This document shows, piece by piece, positions 53,470-61,405 of a DNA stretch of 64,000 bases. Made by a program: the position numbers and the translations under genes. The notes under the pieces are model-generated. The model was not told the origin of the DNA, did not search any database, and worked only from the letters and a program-made list of their open reading frames with translations. Every line of letters starts with the position of its first letter. The first letter of the stretch is position 1. This DNA comes from Pinibacter soli (GTDB taxonomy: Bacteria; Bacteroidota; Bacteroidia; Chitinophagales; Chitinophagaceae): NCBI RefSeq assembly GCF_029961145.1, contig NZ_JASBRG010000001.1, forward strand, positions 682,001 through 746,000, given 5' to 3'.

Positions 53470-54498
53470 TCAACTCCACACTGTTGTTCCTTCGCTGCAA
53501 TTGGCACAAATATCAATGTTTTTGCGGCTTTGCAGGATATCCCTTCTGAATTTTACGTATTCATCACTTTGCCAGACCTCTTTAAAACTCTTATCTTTTA
53601 AGCTCCCCAATTTATGAGTTGCGTCTTTATCAAAACAGCACGGAACCACCAGTCCATCCCAACTTATCACAGTAGCGTGCCACAAACGCCAGCAGTGATT
53701 TTCAAGCTTGTTCTTGAATTGGACCACGCCTTCTTCGTTCTTTTTGTAGCGACTATATTTTTCGATTGTTGGTATTAACTGATGTGGATCATTTTCATAA
53801 TCATACACCTGCGCTGTTTTTAGCCATACATCATCCACGCCAATCTTTTCGGCCAATGCTTTGACCTCTTCTATCTGGTGCTCATTTTGCTTTACAACCA
53901 AAAACTGAAAGATCACGAATGGCTTTTTACTGTTCAATTCTTTTTTCCACTTCACAATATTCTCTGCGCCTTTGATCACTTTTTCCAACTTACCGCCTAC
54001 TCTATATTGCTGATACACATCTTGCGTTGTGCCGTCAATGGAGATGATCAGCCTGTCAAGCCCGCTTTCCACGGTCCTTTTGGCATTCTCATCTGTCAGG
54101 TAATGAGCATTGGTAGAAGTTGCTGTATATATCTTTTTCTTCGTGGCATATTTTACCATTTCAAGAAAATCCGGATTCAGGTATGGTTCGCCTTGAAAGT
54201 AAAACACCAAATAAAAAAGATCCTTGTAAAGCTGATCAATGGTTTGTTTGAAAAAATCATTCTTCAACATTCCTGTTGGTCTCGTAAAAGCTCTCAGGCC
54301 GCTCGGGCATTCAGGGCAGCGAAGATTGCATGATGTAGTGGGCTCAAAGGAAATGGAAACGGGATAACCCCATTGTATTGGTTTTTTCGTCCACTTGCTT
54401 ACATAATAACTGCTCAAAACTTTAATTCCGTTCCATGCACGTCGTGGTGTCATCCGGGATAAAAGATTTAAACTATCGCTCCAATTGAATTGACCCAT
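53470..54498 (-). CDS. Radical SAM/SPASM domain protein
   Basis: 342 residues from ATG 54498. Radical SAM barrel with EPTTSCNLRCPECPSGLR (CxxxCxxC, about residues 51-68), FYFQGEPYLNPDFLEMV, ATSTNAHYL, and a C-terminal SPASM-like segment VVPCCFDKDATHKLGSLK and ICANCSEGT with four or five Cys for an auxiliary cluster. SPASM proteins modify peptides or act on sugars and alcohols. No precursor peptide gene is seen next to it. This form resembles those annotated near lipid or glycan genes, but the substrate is unknown. A perfect TAACTTTG box ends 6 bp before the start. Confidence 0.88.
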   Translation of the reverse strand: MGQFNWSDSLNLLSRMTPRRAWNGIKVLSSYYVSKWTKKPIQWGYPVSISFEPTTSCNLRCPECPSGLRAFTRPTGMLKNDFFKQTIDQLYKDLFYLVFYFQGEPYLNPDFLEMVKYATKKKIYTATSTNAHYLTDENAKRTVESGLDRLIISIDGTTQDVYQQYRVGGKLEKVIKGAENIVKWKKELNSKKPFVIFQFLVVKQNEHQIEEVKALAEKIGVDDVWLKTAQVYDYENDPHQLIPTIEKYSRYKKNEEGVVQFKNKLENHCWRLWHATVISWDGLVVPCCFDKDATHKLGSLKDKSFKEVWQSDEYVKFRRDILQSRKNIDICANCSEGTTVWS

Positions 54499-54504
54499 AG
54501 TTTG

Positions 54505-54512
54505 CAAAGTTA
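54505..54512 (-). promoter_or_regulatory. -7 box of the radical SAM gene
   Basis: Minus-strand TAACTTTG matches TAnnTTTG and lies 6 bp from the ATG at 54498, so the transcript would be leaderless or nearly so. Confidence 0.45.
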
Positions 54513-54522
54513 CGGCTATATT

Positions 54523-54690
54523 AATAACTGAATAATTGAATAACTGATTAACTGAATAGCTGAAGTTTTCAGTTCGCCAAACTCCAGTTATTCAATCATT
54601 GCGCTATTTAACTATTGAATGTTCGAATACCGAAGCGTATAATCAACTATCAACCATTCAGTTAATCAGTTACTCAGTTATTCAGTTATT
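54523..54690. repeat. Palindromic 'TAACTGAATAATTGAA' repeat
   Basis: AATAACTGAATAATTGAATA (54523-) and AGTTAATCAGTTACTCAGTT with ATTCAGTTATT (to 54690) are inverted partners. The element sits between two divergent genes and its right end touches the -7 box of the GH25 gene. Confidence 0.75.
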
Positions 54691-54693
54691 ACT

Positions 54694-54701
54694 TATTTTT
54701 G
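54694..54701 (+). promoter_or_regulatory. -7 box of the GH25 gene
   Basis: TATTTTTG matches TAnnTTTG and ends 3 bp before the ATG at 54705, again leaderless-looking. Confidence 0.45.
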
Positions 54702-54704
54702 CGC

Positions 54705-55469
54705 ATGGCCCAGACCAAGAAATCGAAAGTTACCTCAAGATCCCTTCTATCCTTATTGATCTTAGCCGTATTGGGGGTGTTAGCCTGGTGGCTTTACAAC
54801 AGAAACGTTCCCAAGTTTGCCCGTTATCCTGAGTTTGGCATCGACATTCCTTACAATTTCTCGATTCATGGCATTGACGTTTCCAAATACCAAAAAGATA
54901 TCGACTGGGCCGAGGTAAAAGCCATGAATGTCGACAACATACAAATAGGTTTCACTTTTATTAAGGCAACTGAAGGTTTGGGAAATGTGGATGGCTATTT
55001 TAAGCAGAATTGGCACGATGCGAAAAAAGCCGAGGTCGTAAGAGGTGCCTATCATTTCTTCTATGCAACGAAAAGCGGCAAGATACAAGCGGAAAACTTT
55101 ATCAATACGGTACAACTTGAAACCGGCGACCTTCCTCCTGTATTAGACGTAGAGCAAGCATACGGTGTGAGTGTCGACAAAGTAAAGCAACGCGTAAAAG
55201 AATTCCTTGACACAATACATGAATATTATGGTGTAATGCCCATCATTTACACCAATGTTGACTTTTATAATCAATATCTTAAAAACGATTTCGACGACTA
55301 TCCTTTATGGGTGGCGCATTATCTGCAAAAAGACAAGCCCCGCATTACCCGCGAATGGACTTTTTGGCAACACAGCGAAAGCGGACACATAAATGGCATT
55401 GCCAACCGCGTAGATTTCAATGTTTTCAATGGCGATTCGTCTGAGTTTATGAAGTTATTGATTGAATAG
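54705..55469 (+). CDS. Membrane-anchored GH25 lysozyme-like muramidase
   Basis: 254 residues from ATG 54705. Basic N terminus and one membrane anchor (about 14-34). GH25 barrel: HGIDVSKYQKDIDWAEVK (first catalytic Asp region), FTFIKATEGLGNVDGYF, GAYHFFYATKSGK, DLPPVLDVEQAYG (catalytic Asp-x-Glu) and WTFWQHSESGHINGI. It hydrolyses the beta-1,4 bond in peptidoglycan (N-acetylmuramidase). Intact catalytic motifs, no wall-binding repeats. Not phage-associated here. Followed right after the stop by a 16-bp perfect inverted repeat. Confidence 0.92.
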   Translation: MAQTKKSKVTSRSLLSLLILAVLGVLAWWLYNRNVPKFARYPEFGIDIPYNFSIHGIDVSKYQKDIDWAEVKAMNVDNIQIGFTFIKATEGLGNVDGYFKQNWHDAKKAEVVRGAYHFFYATKSGKIQAENFINTVQLETGDLPPVLDVEQAYGVSVDKVKQRVKEFLDTIHEYYGVMPIIYTNVDFYNQYLKNDFDDYPLWVAHYLQKDKPRITREWTFWQHSESGHINGIANRVDFNVFNGDSSEFMKLLIE

Positions 55470-55569
55470 TGACTGAATAACTGAGTATCCGAATAACTGA
55501 GTATCCGAATGTCGAAGGGTATAATTAAATAACAACCCTTCAGTTATTCGATTACTCAGTTATTCAGTC
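55470..55569. repeat. Palindromic 'GACTGAATAACTGAGT' repeat
   Basis: GACTGAATAACTGAGT (55471-55486) and its exact reverse complement (55554-55569). It starts at the first base after the GH25 stop codon. Confidence 0.85.
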
Positions 55570-55723
55570 AGGCCTCCTCACATTAACCAAAAATTAATTT
55601 TTATTTCGTTAAACTTTCCCCCTCAATCCCTTTCTTAGCATATTGTAGCCCATTTGCCTATCCATTACAGGCAGTAACAATATTTGGCACCGCCGGTAAT
55701 TTCATTTTATACAACATCGTCCT

Positions 55724-57400
55724 ATGTCCATTACCAGAAGAGACATTTTCAAAAGTTTTTTGCCCAAAAAAGATTCCATTAAGTGGCAGGAAGTTTCCTT
55801 TCCGGATATTGCGAGCGGATTGGAAACCTACAAAAAGCCGTGGGATGAAAGCGCGGTGCGGCATTTGCTTCGCAGAACACAATTTGGCGCTCCCGTTGCA
55901 GAAGTAGAATATTTTAAAAAGCATTCGGCAAAAAAAGCGGTAAAAGAACTCCTCGACACAACTGTCAATAATCCCGCGCCTCCGGTAAACAATTACAATG
56001 ATGACAAGGTAACAGATGAGCAGGTTCCCCTTGGACAAACGTGGGTTAATGCCACCAACAATAGCGGTATGCTAACGGGTAGACGCATACGATCTTTCAA
56101 AAGCTGGTGGACGATGCAGATGATAACGCAGAACCGCAGCATACATGAAAAAATGGTGCTTTTCTGGCACAATCATTTCGCTACGCAAACGGAAACAATC
56201 AGGCATCCACAGTTCATTTATCAACATAATTTGCTTTTGCGCAAATATGCGTTGGGCAATTTTAAAGAGATGACGAAAGCGATTACGACGGATCCCGCGA
56301 TGCTTCGATATCTTAATGGCGCCCTCAATACAAAAAAAGCACCGGACGAAAATTACGGACGGGAATTACAGGAACTCTTCACAATTGGTAAAGGGCCGGG
56401 ATCGCACTATACAGAGGCTGATGTAAAGGCCGCTGCCCGTGTACTTACAGGTTATAAGATCAGGCCTCTAATGCAGGATTCAGCGTTTGATCCACTAAGA
56501 CATGACGACGGCGACAAACAATTTTCTGCGTTTTATGGAAACACCGTTATCAAGGGACGAAGCGGCAAAGATGGACAACAAGAAGTTGATGATCTAATGA
56601 ACATGATCTTCGATCAGCCGGAAGTCGCAAAGTTCATTTGCAGAAAACTATATGTGTTTTTTGTTTACAGCAACATCACTCCCGCTGTTGAACAGCATAT
56701 TATTTCGCCATTGGCAGATATTTTTAGAAAACACAACTATGAAATAAAGCCGGTGCTTGAAAAGTTGCTTACTAGTAAACATTTCTTTGACGTTGCCAAC
56801 CGGGGAGCAATTATTAAAAGTCCAGTTGAATTTATCGTAAACCTTTGCAGAGAATACAATGTTTCTTTTCCCGCAGAAGCAAATTATATGAGCCGTTATG
56901 ATGCGTTCGAGTTTATGTTTTTGCGAAGCGCATACATGCAGCAAAATATTGGAGATCCGCCGAATGTTGCGGGTTGGCAGGCATATTATGAAAGTCCCGC
57001 ATTTTATAAGCTGTGGGTAAATTCAGACACGCTGCCAAAAAGAAATCAGTTTAGCGATAGAATGGTATTGTTTGGGTACAGAACAAAATCGCAGGGAGAT
57101 TTTGTGGGCATTGATCTGATTGCCTTTGCAAAATCATTGCAATCACCCGAGAATCCTGATATGCTGATACAAGGCTCTGTGCAATATTTACTTGGTACCA
57201 ATCTTCCAAACGATCAGCAGCAGTTCATTAAAACATCTATTCTGCTTTCCAACTTACAGGATATGGCAGATCATTATTGGACGAATATTTGGACAAGCTA
57301 TATTCAAAATCCAACGAAAGAAAACAAAACAATCGTTGAAACTAAACTCAGACAGCTGTACAAATATTTAATGGACCTGCCCGAATATCAACTTTGTTAA
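55724..57400 (+). CDS. DUF1800 family protein
   Basis: 558 residues. Begins MSITRRDIFKSF, no clear signal peptide. Core: DESAVRHLLRRTQFGAPVAE, KMVLFWHNHFATQTETI, NGALNTKKAPDENYGRELQE, LFTIGKGPGSHYTEADVKAA, NVAGWQAYYESPAFY. DUF1800 proteins are nearly always encoded next to a DUF1501 protein, as here (31-bp gap). Their role is unknown; proposed links to exported protein complexes or lipids are not established. The pair is a two-gene operon. Confidence 0.9.
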   Translation: MSITRRDIFKSFLPKKDSIKWQEVSFPDIASGLETYKKPWDESAVRHLLRRTQFGAPVAEVEYFKKHSAKKAVKELLDTTVNNPAPPVNNYNDDKVTDEQVPLGQTWVNATNNSGMLTGRRIRSFKSWWTMQMITQNRSIHEKMVLFWHNHFATQTETIRHPQFIYQHNLLLRKYALGNFKEMTKAITTDPAMLRYLNGALNTKKAPDENYGRELQELFTIGKGPGSHYTEADVKAAARVLTGYKIRPLMQDSAFDPLRHDDGDKQFSAFYGNTVIKGRSGKDGQQEVDDLMNMIFDQPEVAKFICRKLYVFFVYSNITPAVEQHIISPLADIFRKHNYEIKPVLEKLLTSKHFFDVANRGAIIKSPVEFIVNLCREYNVSFPAEANYMSRYDAFEFMFLRSAYMQQNIGDPPNVAGWQAYYESPAFYKLWVNSDTLPKRNQFSDRMVLFGYRTKSQGDFVGIDLIAFAKSLQSPENPDMLIQGSVQYLLGTNLPNDQQQFIKTSILLSNLQDMADHYWTNIWTSYIQNPTKENKTIVETKLRQLYKYLMDLPEYQLC

Positions 57401-57431
57401 ACCAACCTGTGAACCAAAAAACAAACCTCAG

Positions 57432-58730
57432 ATGAAAAGAAGAACATTTTTTAAATATACCGTTCCGTCAATTGTTGCACCGGTTTTTCTCGGGGGCTTT
57501 AATCTGCGTGCATTTGCCGCGAGCCCGCTGGTACAGGCTTTCAACAATTCATCAACAGATGGAAATGTTTTAGTGCTTATACAACTTGCCGGTGGAAATG
57601 ATGGATTGAACATGGTGATCCCTGTAGATTATTACAGTCAGTATATTAACGCCAGAAAAAACATTGCCATCGAAGAAAGTAAAATTCTTCGTTTAACCGG
57701 CAACGACAGCACAGGCTTGCACCCTTCTATGACAGGCATTCAAAACTTGTATAACGATGGGCAAATTTCATTGGTGCAAGGCGTGAGTTATCCCGCTCCA
57801 AATTTTTCTCACTTCAAGGCAACAGATATTTGGTTAACGGGCGAAGATTCCAGCGACAACATTACTACGGGTTGGTTGGGAAGATATCTTGAGCAACAAT
57901 ATCCCGGTTACCCGGATCATTATCCTAACCCGCAAATGCCAGATCCGTTTGCCATTCAGATAGGCTCTGTAGTTTCGCCGGCATTGCAGGGGCATTCTTA
58001 TCCAATGGGCATGGCTATCAGTAATCCCGAAAGTTTTTATAAAATGCTGGAGGATCATCAGGATAAAAACGATGATCATTTTAATAGCGACAGAGTTGCT
58101 AATCAGCTTTCTTATTTGCGAGAGCTTTCTGAAAAAACAGATGCCTATGCTGGTGTAATAAAAAAGGCTGCAAAGAAATCGAAAACACTTTCTACAAAAT
58201 ACGAAGACAAGGGAAAAAACAATTTAAGTGAACAACTAAAAATTGTTGCAAGGCTTATCAGTGGCGGCTTACAAACCAAAGTGTATGTGGTAAACATTGG
58301 AGGTTTTGATACACATGCGGGGCAAACTGTAAACACAGACACGTCGAAGGGCAAACACGCCCAGTTGCTGGAAAACTTATCCAATTCGATAGCCGCATTC
58401 ATGGACGACCTTAAGCTAATGGGTGTTGATGATCGCGTGATGGGCATGACTTTTTCTGAGTTCGGAAGAAGAATCAGGTCCAATGCCAGCGGCGGAACAG
58501 ACCATGGCGTGGCAGCCCCGGTAATTGTTTTTGGCAAAAAGGTAAAAGGTGGCCAAATAGGCCACAGTCCCATCATTCCGGATAATGTAACAGTGAATGA
58601 TAATGTTGCAATGCAGTATGATTTCAGAAGTTTGTATGCCTCTATTTTAAAAGATTGGCTGGGTGTAGATCAGAATGCATTGTCGTCAATCTTGTTGCAC
58701 AATTTCGATACGTTGCCGTTGATCGCATAA
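57432..58730 (+). CDS. DUF1501 family exported protein
   Basis: 432 residues. N terminus MKRRTFFKYTVPSIVAPVFL is a Tat-like signal (RRTFFK) ending near AFA. The alkaline-phosphatase-like/sulfatase-related DUF1501 fold shows VLIQLAGGNDGLNMVIP (metal-binding Asp), SYPAPNFSHFKATDIW, VNIGGFDTHAGQ, and MTFSEFGRRIRSNASGGTDH (with the conserved GTDHG region). Second gene of the DUF1800/DUF1501 operon. Biochemical role unknown. Followed by a palindromic repeat at the stop. Confidence 0.92.
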   Translation: MKRRTFFKYTVPSIVAPVFLGGFNLRAFAASPLVQAFNNSSTDGNVLVLIQLAGGNDGLNMVIPVDYYSQYINARKNIAIEESKILRLTGNDSTGLHPSMTGIQNLYNDGQISLVQGVSYPAPNFSHFKATDIWLTGEDSSDNITTGWLGRYLEQQYPGYPDHYPNPQMPDPFAIQIGSVVSPALQGHSYPMGMAISNPESFYKMLEDHQDKNDDHFNSDRVANQLSYLRELSEKTDAYAGVIKKAAKKSKTLSTKYEDKGKNNLSEQLKIVARLISGGLQTKVYVVNIGGFDTHAGQTVNTDTSKGKHAQLLENLSNSIAAFMDDLKLMGVDDRVMGMTFSEFGRRIRSNASGGTDHGVAAPVIVFGKKVKGGQIGHSPIIPDNVTVNDNVAMQYDFRSLYASILKDWLGVDQNALSSILLHNFDTLPLIA

Positions 58731-58848
58731 AGAGAAGGCACGCAGATGACGCTGATTAGACTGATTTTTTTGACTTGAGATTTACAGGATTTCGGAAATT
58801 CCAAAATCTCAGATCACCCTAATCATCAAAATCTGCGTTCTTTCTCTT
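58731..58848. repeat. Long palindromic repeat, family R, copy 6
   Basis: AGAGAAGGCACGCAGATGAC (58731-) and the arm with AATCTGCGTTCTTTCTCT (to 58848) are inverted partners, with GAGATTTACAGGATTTCGGA and CCAAAATCTCAGATC inside. It starts at the first base after the DUF1501 stop codon. Confidence 0.85.
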
Positions 58849-59047
58849 CAAAATATTTTTCCATTGCCATAAACCTTTCCCTTTCTTTAGCTGTAATAAT
58901 ACAGTTGTTCTCTTTTATCTGAACTCAATGCCGATTACGATCGGCATTTTTTATGTATTCTATTGAATCTTATGTATTTATAAAAGCTATCAATGGAATG
59001 AAAATTTAATAGATAAAACATACATCATAACTTTTTAATAAATATTT

Positions 59048-59581
59048 ATGGCAAACACAAAACTGTGGAAGGTAGATCCCGCCCACACGGAAGTCCAATT
59101 CAAGGTAAAACATCTCGTTATTTCTACAGTTACGGGAACTTTTAAAGTTTTCGATGGAGAAGTGCATTCGAATGGCGATGACTTTGATGGTGCCGAGGCG
59201 AGCTTTAGCATCGAAGCAAAAAGCATAGACACCAACACTGCAGATCGGGACAACCATTTGCGATCCGATGATTTTTTTGCCGCGGACAAATATCCAACCA
59301 TCGACTTCAAAAATGGCGTATTACATAAAGTATCCGACGAGGAGTTTAAGCTGAAGGGAGATCTCATTATCAGAGGCATTTCCAAACCAGTCGAGCTAAA
59401 AGTTGAGTTCGGTGGTGTTGCCAAAGATCCCTGGGGTGTTACAAAGGCCGGATTTGAAATAACCGGCAAGGTCAACAGAAAAGATTTTAATCTCGTATGG
59501 AACGCAGCAACTGAAACCGGCGGCTTCTTATTGGGCGACGATGTGAGATTGTTTATAAATATTCAGTTGGTGGAGGGATAG
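59048..59581 (+). CDS. YceI-family protein without signal peptide
   Basis: 177 residues, a single lipocalin-like YceI domain: WKVDPAHTEVQFKVKHLVIS, TVTGTFKVFDGEV, RDNHLRSDDFFAADKYPTID and the closing VRLFINIQLV. YceI proteins bind isoprenoid or amphipathic ligands, usually in the periplasm; this one begins MANTKLWKVDP with no signal peptide, so it appears cytoplasmic. A lone gene. Its stop is followed at once by a palindromic repeat. Confidence 0.93.
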   Translation: MANTKLWKVDPAHTEVQFKVKHLVISTVTGTFKVFDGEVHSNGDDFDGAEASFSIEAKSIDTNTADRDNHLRSDDFFAADKYPTIDFKNGVLHKVSDEEFKLKGDLIIRGISKPVELKVEFGGVAKDPWGVTKAGFEITGKVNRKDFNLVWNAATETGGFLLGDDVRLFINIQLVEG

Positions 59582-59662
59582 AGACTGAATAATTGAATAA
59601 CTGAGTGTCTTATTTTCGATTTTGCTCTGCAATTTCCAACCATTCAGTTATTCAGTTATTCG
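59582..59662. repeat. Palindromic 'GACTGAATAATTGAATAACT' repeat
   Basis: The left arm follows the YceI stop directly; the right arm (ATTCAGTTATTCAGTTATTC) contains the stop codon of the convergent PNPOx-like gene (59656-59658). Confidence 0.75.
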
Positions 59663-60108
59663 GCTATCAGCCTATACTCTTCTTTTCCCATTATTCCCAT
59701 CTTATTCTCAGTGTATTTTATGGCATCCGGCCTTATCATCCAAATGTCGCCGCTTACTGCGACGGCAAAAGGGTATTTCATGTAATATTTTCGGGTGGCA
59801 ACTGACAATAAGCTGCTGTTATTGTTCGTCAGCAACATGCCTGTTAGCTGTACTCCAACCACATTTGTGCTTAACAATTTGTCTTGTCTTACTGCGCCCG
59901 CGACCAAAGAATTTTTCAAAGCAGCGTTCATATGGGTCGTTTCCCGCTTTGATTTAAAAACAATAATGTTCTCCTCAGGGAGATATACGTAGTAGCACAT
60001 TGCTGTATAAGGAAGATTATTGTCGCATACGCAAAGTGTGATTACTGTTTGCGATTGTATAAACGCCAATACCTTTTTACTGAGAATGGATGTCGGAGAA
60101 ATGGTCAT
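59656..60108 (-). CDS. Pyridoxamine 5'-phosphate oxidase-like flavin-binding protein
   Basis: 150 residues. Split-barrel fold: VLAFIQSQTVITLCVCDNNL, MCYYVYLPEENIIVFKSKRE, THMNAALKNSLVAGAV, and VVGVQLTGMLL. It resembles the YhbP/PNPOx-like small proteins that bind FMN or heme; no exact role. The stop codon lies in a repeat arm shared with the convergent YceI gene's 3' flank. No neighbours suggest a pathway. Confidence 0.8.
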   Translation of the reverse strand: MTISPTSILSKKVLAFIQSQTVITLCVCDNNLPYTAMCYYVYLPEENIIVFKSKRETTHMNAALKNSLVAGAVRQDKLLSTNVVGVQLTGMLLTNNNSSLLSVATRKYYMKYPFAVAVSGDIWMIRPDAIKYTENKMGIMGKEEYRLIAE

Positions 60109-60231
60109 GTAATTCGGGTGTTTGTTCGTTAAAATGAACCCGAAAAGTAGAACTGATTAATTTCCCAACTGCTGACCAAAAACAATACGACTATTAACCC
60201 TTATCATAAAAAAGGGTAAGCCAAAGCCTAC

Positions 60232-60270
60232 CCTTCAATTATTCAGTTAATCAGTTATTCAGTTATTAAA
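60232..60270. repeat. 'TTATTCAGTTAATCAGTTAT' repeat
   Basis: ATTATTCAGTTAATCAGTTA (and further TTCAGTTATT) adjoins and overlaps the fabG stop codon at 60266. Only one arm is seen clearly. Confidence 0.6.
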
Positions 60271-61021
60271 TATTCAAGCCACCGCAAACGCTGATTACCT
60301 GTCCGGTAACGTAGCTGCTCATTTTGCTGGCAAGGAATAATGTAACATCTGCAATTTCTTCAGTAGAACCAAAGCGGTTCAACGGAATATCTTTCAAATA
60401 TTGGTCAGCACCAGCACCGTCTTTCAGGTAATGCGTCATATCTGTTTCCACAAAACCCGGTGCGATGGCATTGCAACGGATGTTGCGGCTTCCCAATTCA
60501 AGTGCAATTGATTTTGTGAAACCAATAATCCCTGCTTTGCTCGCTGAATAGCTTGACTGTCCGGCGTTACCGCGAACACCCACGATAGAGCTCATATTGA
60601 TAATGCTGCCGCTTTTTGCCTTCATCATCGGGCGGATAACCTGTTTTGTCATGTTGTAAATGCTTTTCAGGTTAACGTCCATTGTTTCATCCCACTGCTC
60701 TTCGGTAAGGCGCAGCAATAAGTTGTCTTTTGAAATACCGGCGTTGTTAACACAAACGTCCACTGCTCCAAATTCCTTTACAACGTCGTTTACAAGCGCT
60801 TCGCAATCCGCAAAAATCGCAGCATTGCTTCTGTAGGCTTTGGCTTTCACTCCTAAGGCAGTTAGTTTTTCTTCGAGGGCCTGGGCTTTGGGGGCGCTTC
60901 CTTCACTCACATAGGTAAATGCAATATTTGCTCCGTGTTCTGCTAGTTTTAAAGCGATACCTTCACCAATTCCTCTTGCAGCACCGGTTACAATAACTAC
61001 TTTGTTTTCCAACAATTTCAT
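60266..61021 (-). CDS. fabG: 3-oxoacyl-ACP reductase FabG
   Basis: 251 residues, short-chain dehydrogenase fold. It reduces 3-oxoacyl-ACP with NADPH in fatty acid elongation. Seen: VTGAARGIGEGIALKLAEHG (nucleotide binding), NNAGISKDNLLLRLTEEQWD (FabG-typical), INMSSIVGVRGNAGQSSYSA (Ser, Tyr) followed by SKAGIIGF (Lys), and EVTLFLASKMSSYVTGQV-type end with VDGG replaced by VCGGLNI. Length and motifs fit FabG rather than a generic SDR. It is alone, away from other fab genes. A repeat overlaps its stop. Confidence 0.93.
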   Translation of the reverse strand: MKLLENKVVIVTGAARGIGEGIALKLAEHGANIAFTYVSEGSAPKAQALEEKLTALGVKAKAYRSNAAIFADCEALVNDVVKEFGAVDVCVNNAGISKDNLLLRLTEEQWDETMDVNLKSIYNMTKQVIRPMMKAKSGSIINMSSIVGVRGNAGQSSYSASKAGIIGFTKSIALELGSRNIRCNAIAPGFVETDMTHYLKDGAGADQYLKDIPLNRFGSTEEIADVTLFLASKMSSYVTGQVISVCGGLNI

Positions 61022-61405
61022 CTCTAAATTTTTATTGTTTTGGTATGATACAACCTAACTGTTAAGTCTTGCGTTTTAATATAACGTTTTGAAACGCGGG
61101 ATGCATCAAATAAATTTTATGTGATGCGCAAATGTAATTCAATTAAACACTAGTGTAGCAATTTGCAAATTGCAACCTTGTTTTTTGTCGCTTTTTGCCC
61201 GCTGGAACAAATTTTTATACAGTAAAAGCATGCAAATTTTCTTAACTTAACAATCTATAAACGATATGTCAAAACCTTTACACTTACGCCCTTTTACCTT
61301 TGATCAGATTAACTTTTGCAACACCCTTGGCTCATAGGCAATAATAATCTACTTTCCTTTAAAAATTCAAACCAGTTCCCAAAATAACCGCATACATACC
61401 CTAAG
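61022..61405. other. 384-bp divergent intergenic region
   Basis: Upstream of both fabG and the POTRA/barrel gene. No gene or RNA seen. A perfect TAnnTTTG box (TACCTTTG) lies at 61295-61302 on the plus strand, about 104 bp before the barrel gene's GTG start. Confidence 0.5.
61295..61302 (+). promoter_or_regulatory. -7 box of the POTRA/barrel gene
   Basis: TACCTTTG matches TAnnTTTG; leader about 100 nt if used. Confidence 0.35.

Noticed and set aside
54705-55469. GH25 lysozyme as sign of a prophage
   Set aside because: It has a membrane anchor, no holin or structural phage genes are nearby, and the neighbours are housekeeping-type genes.
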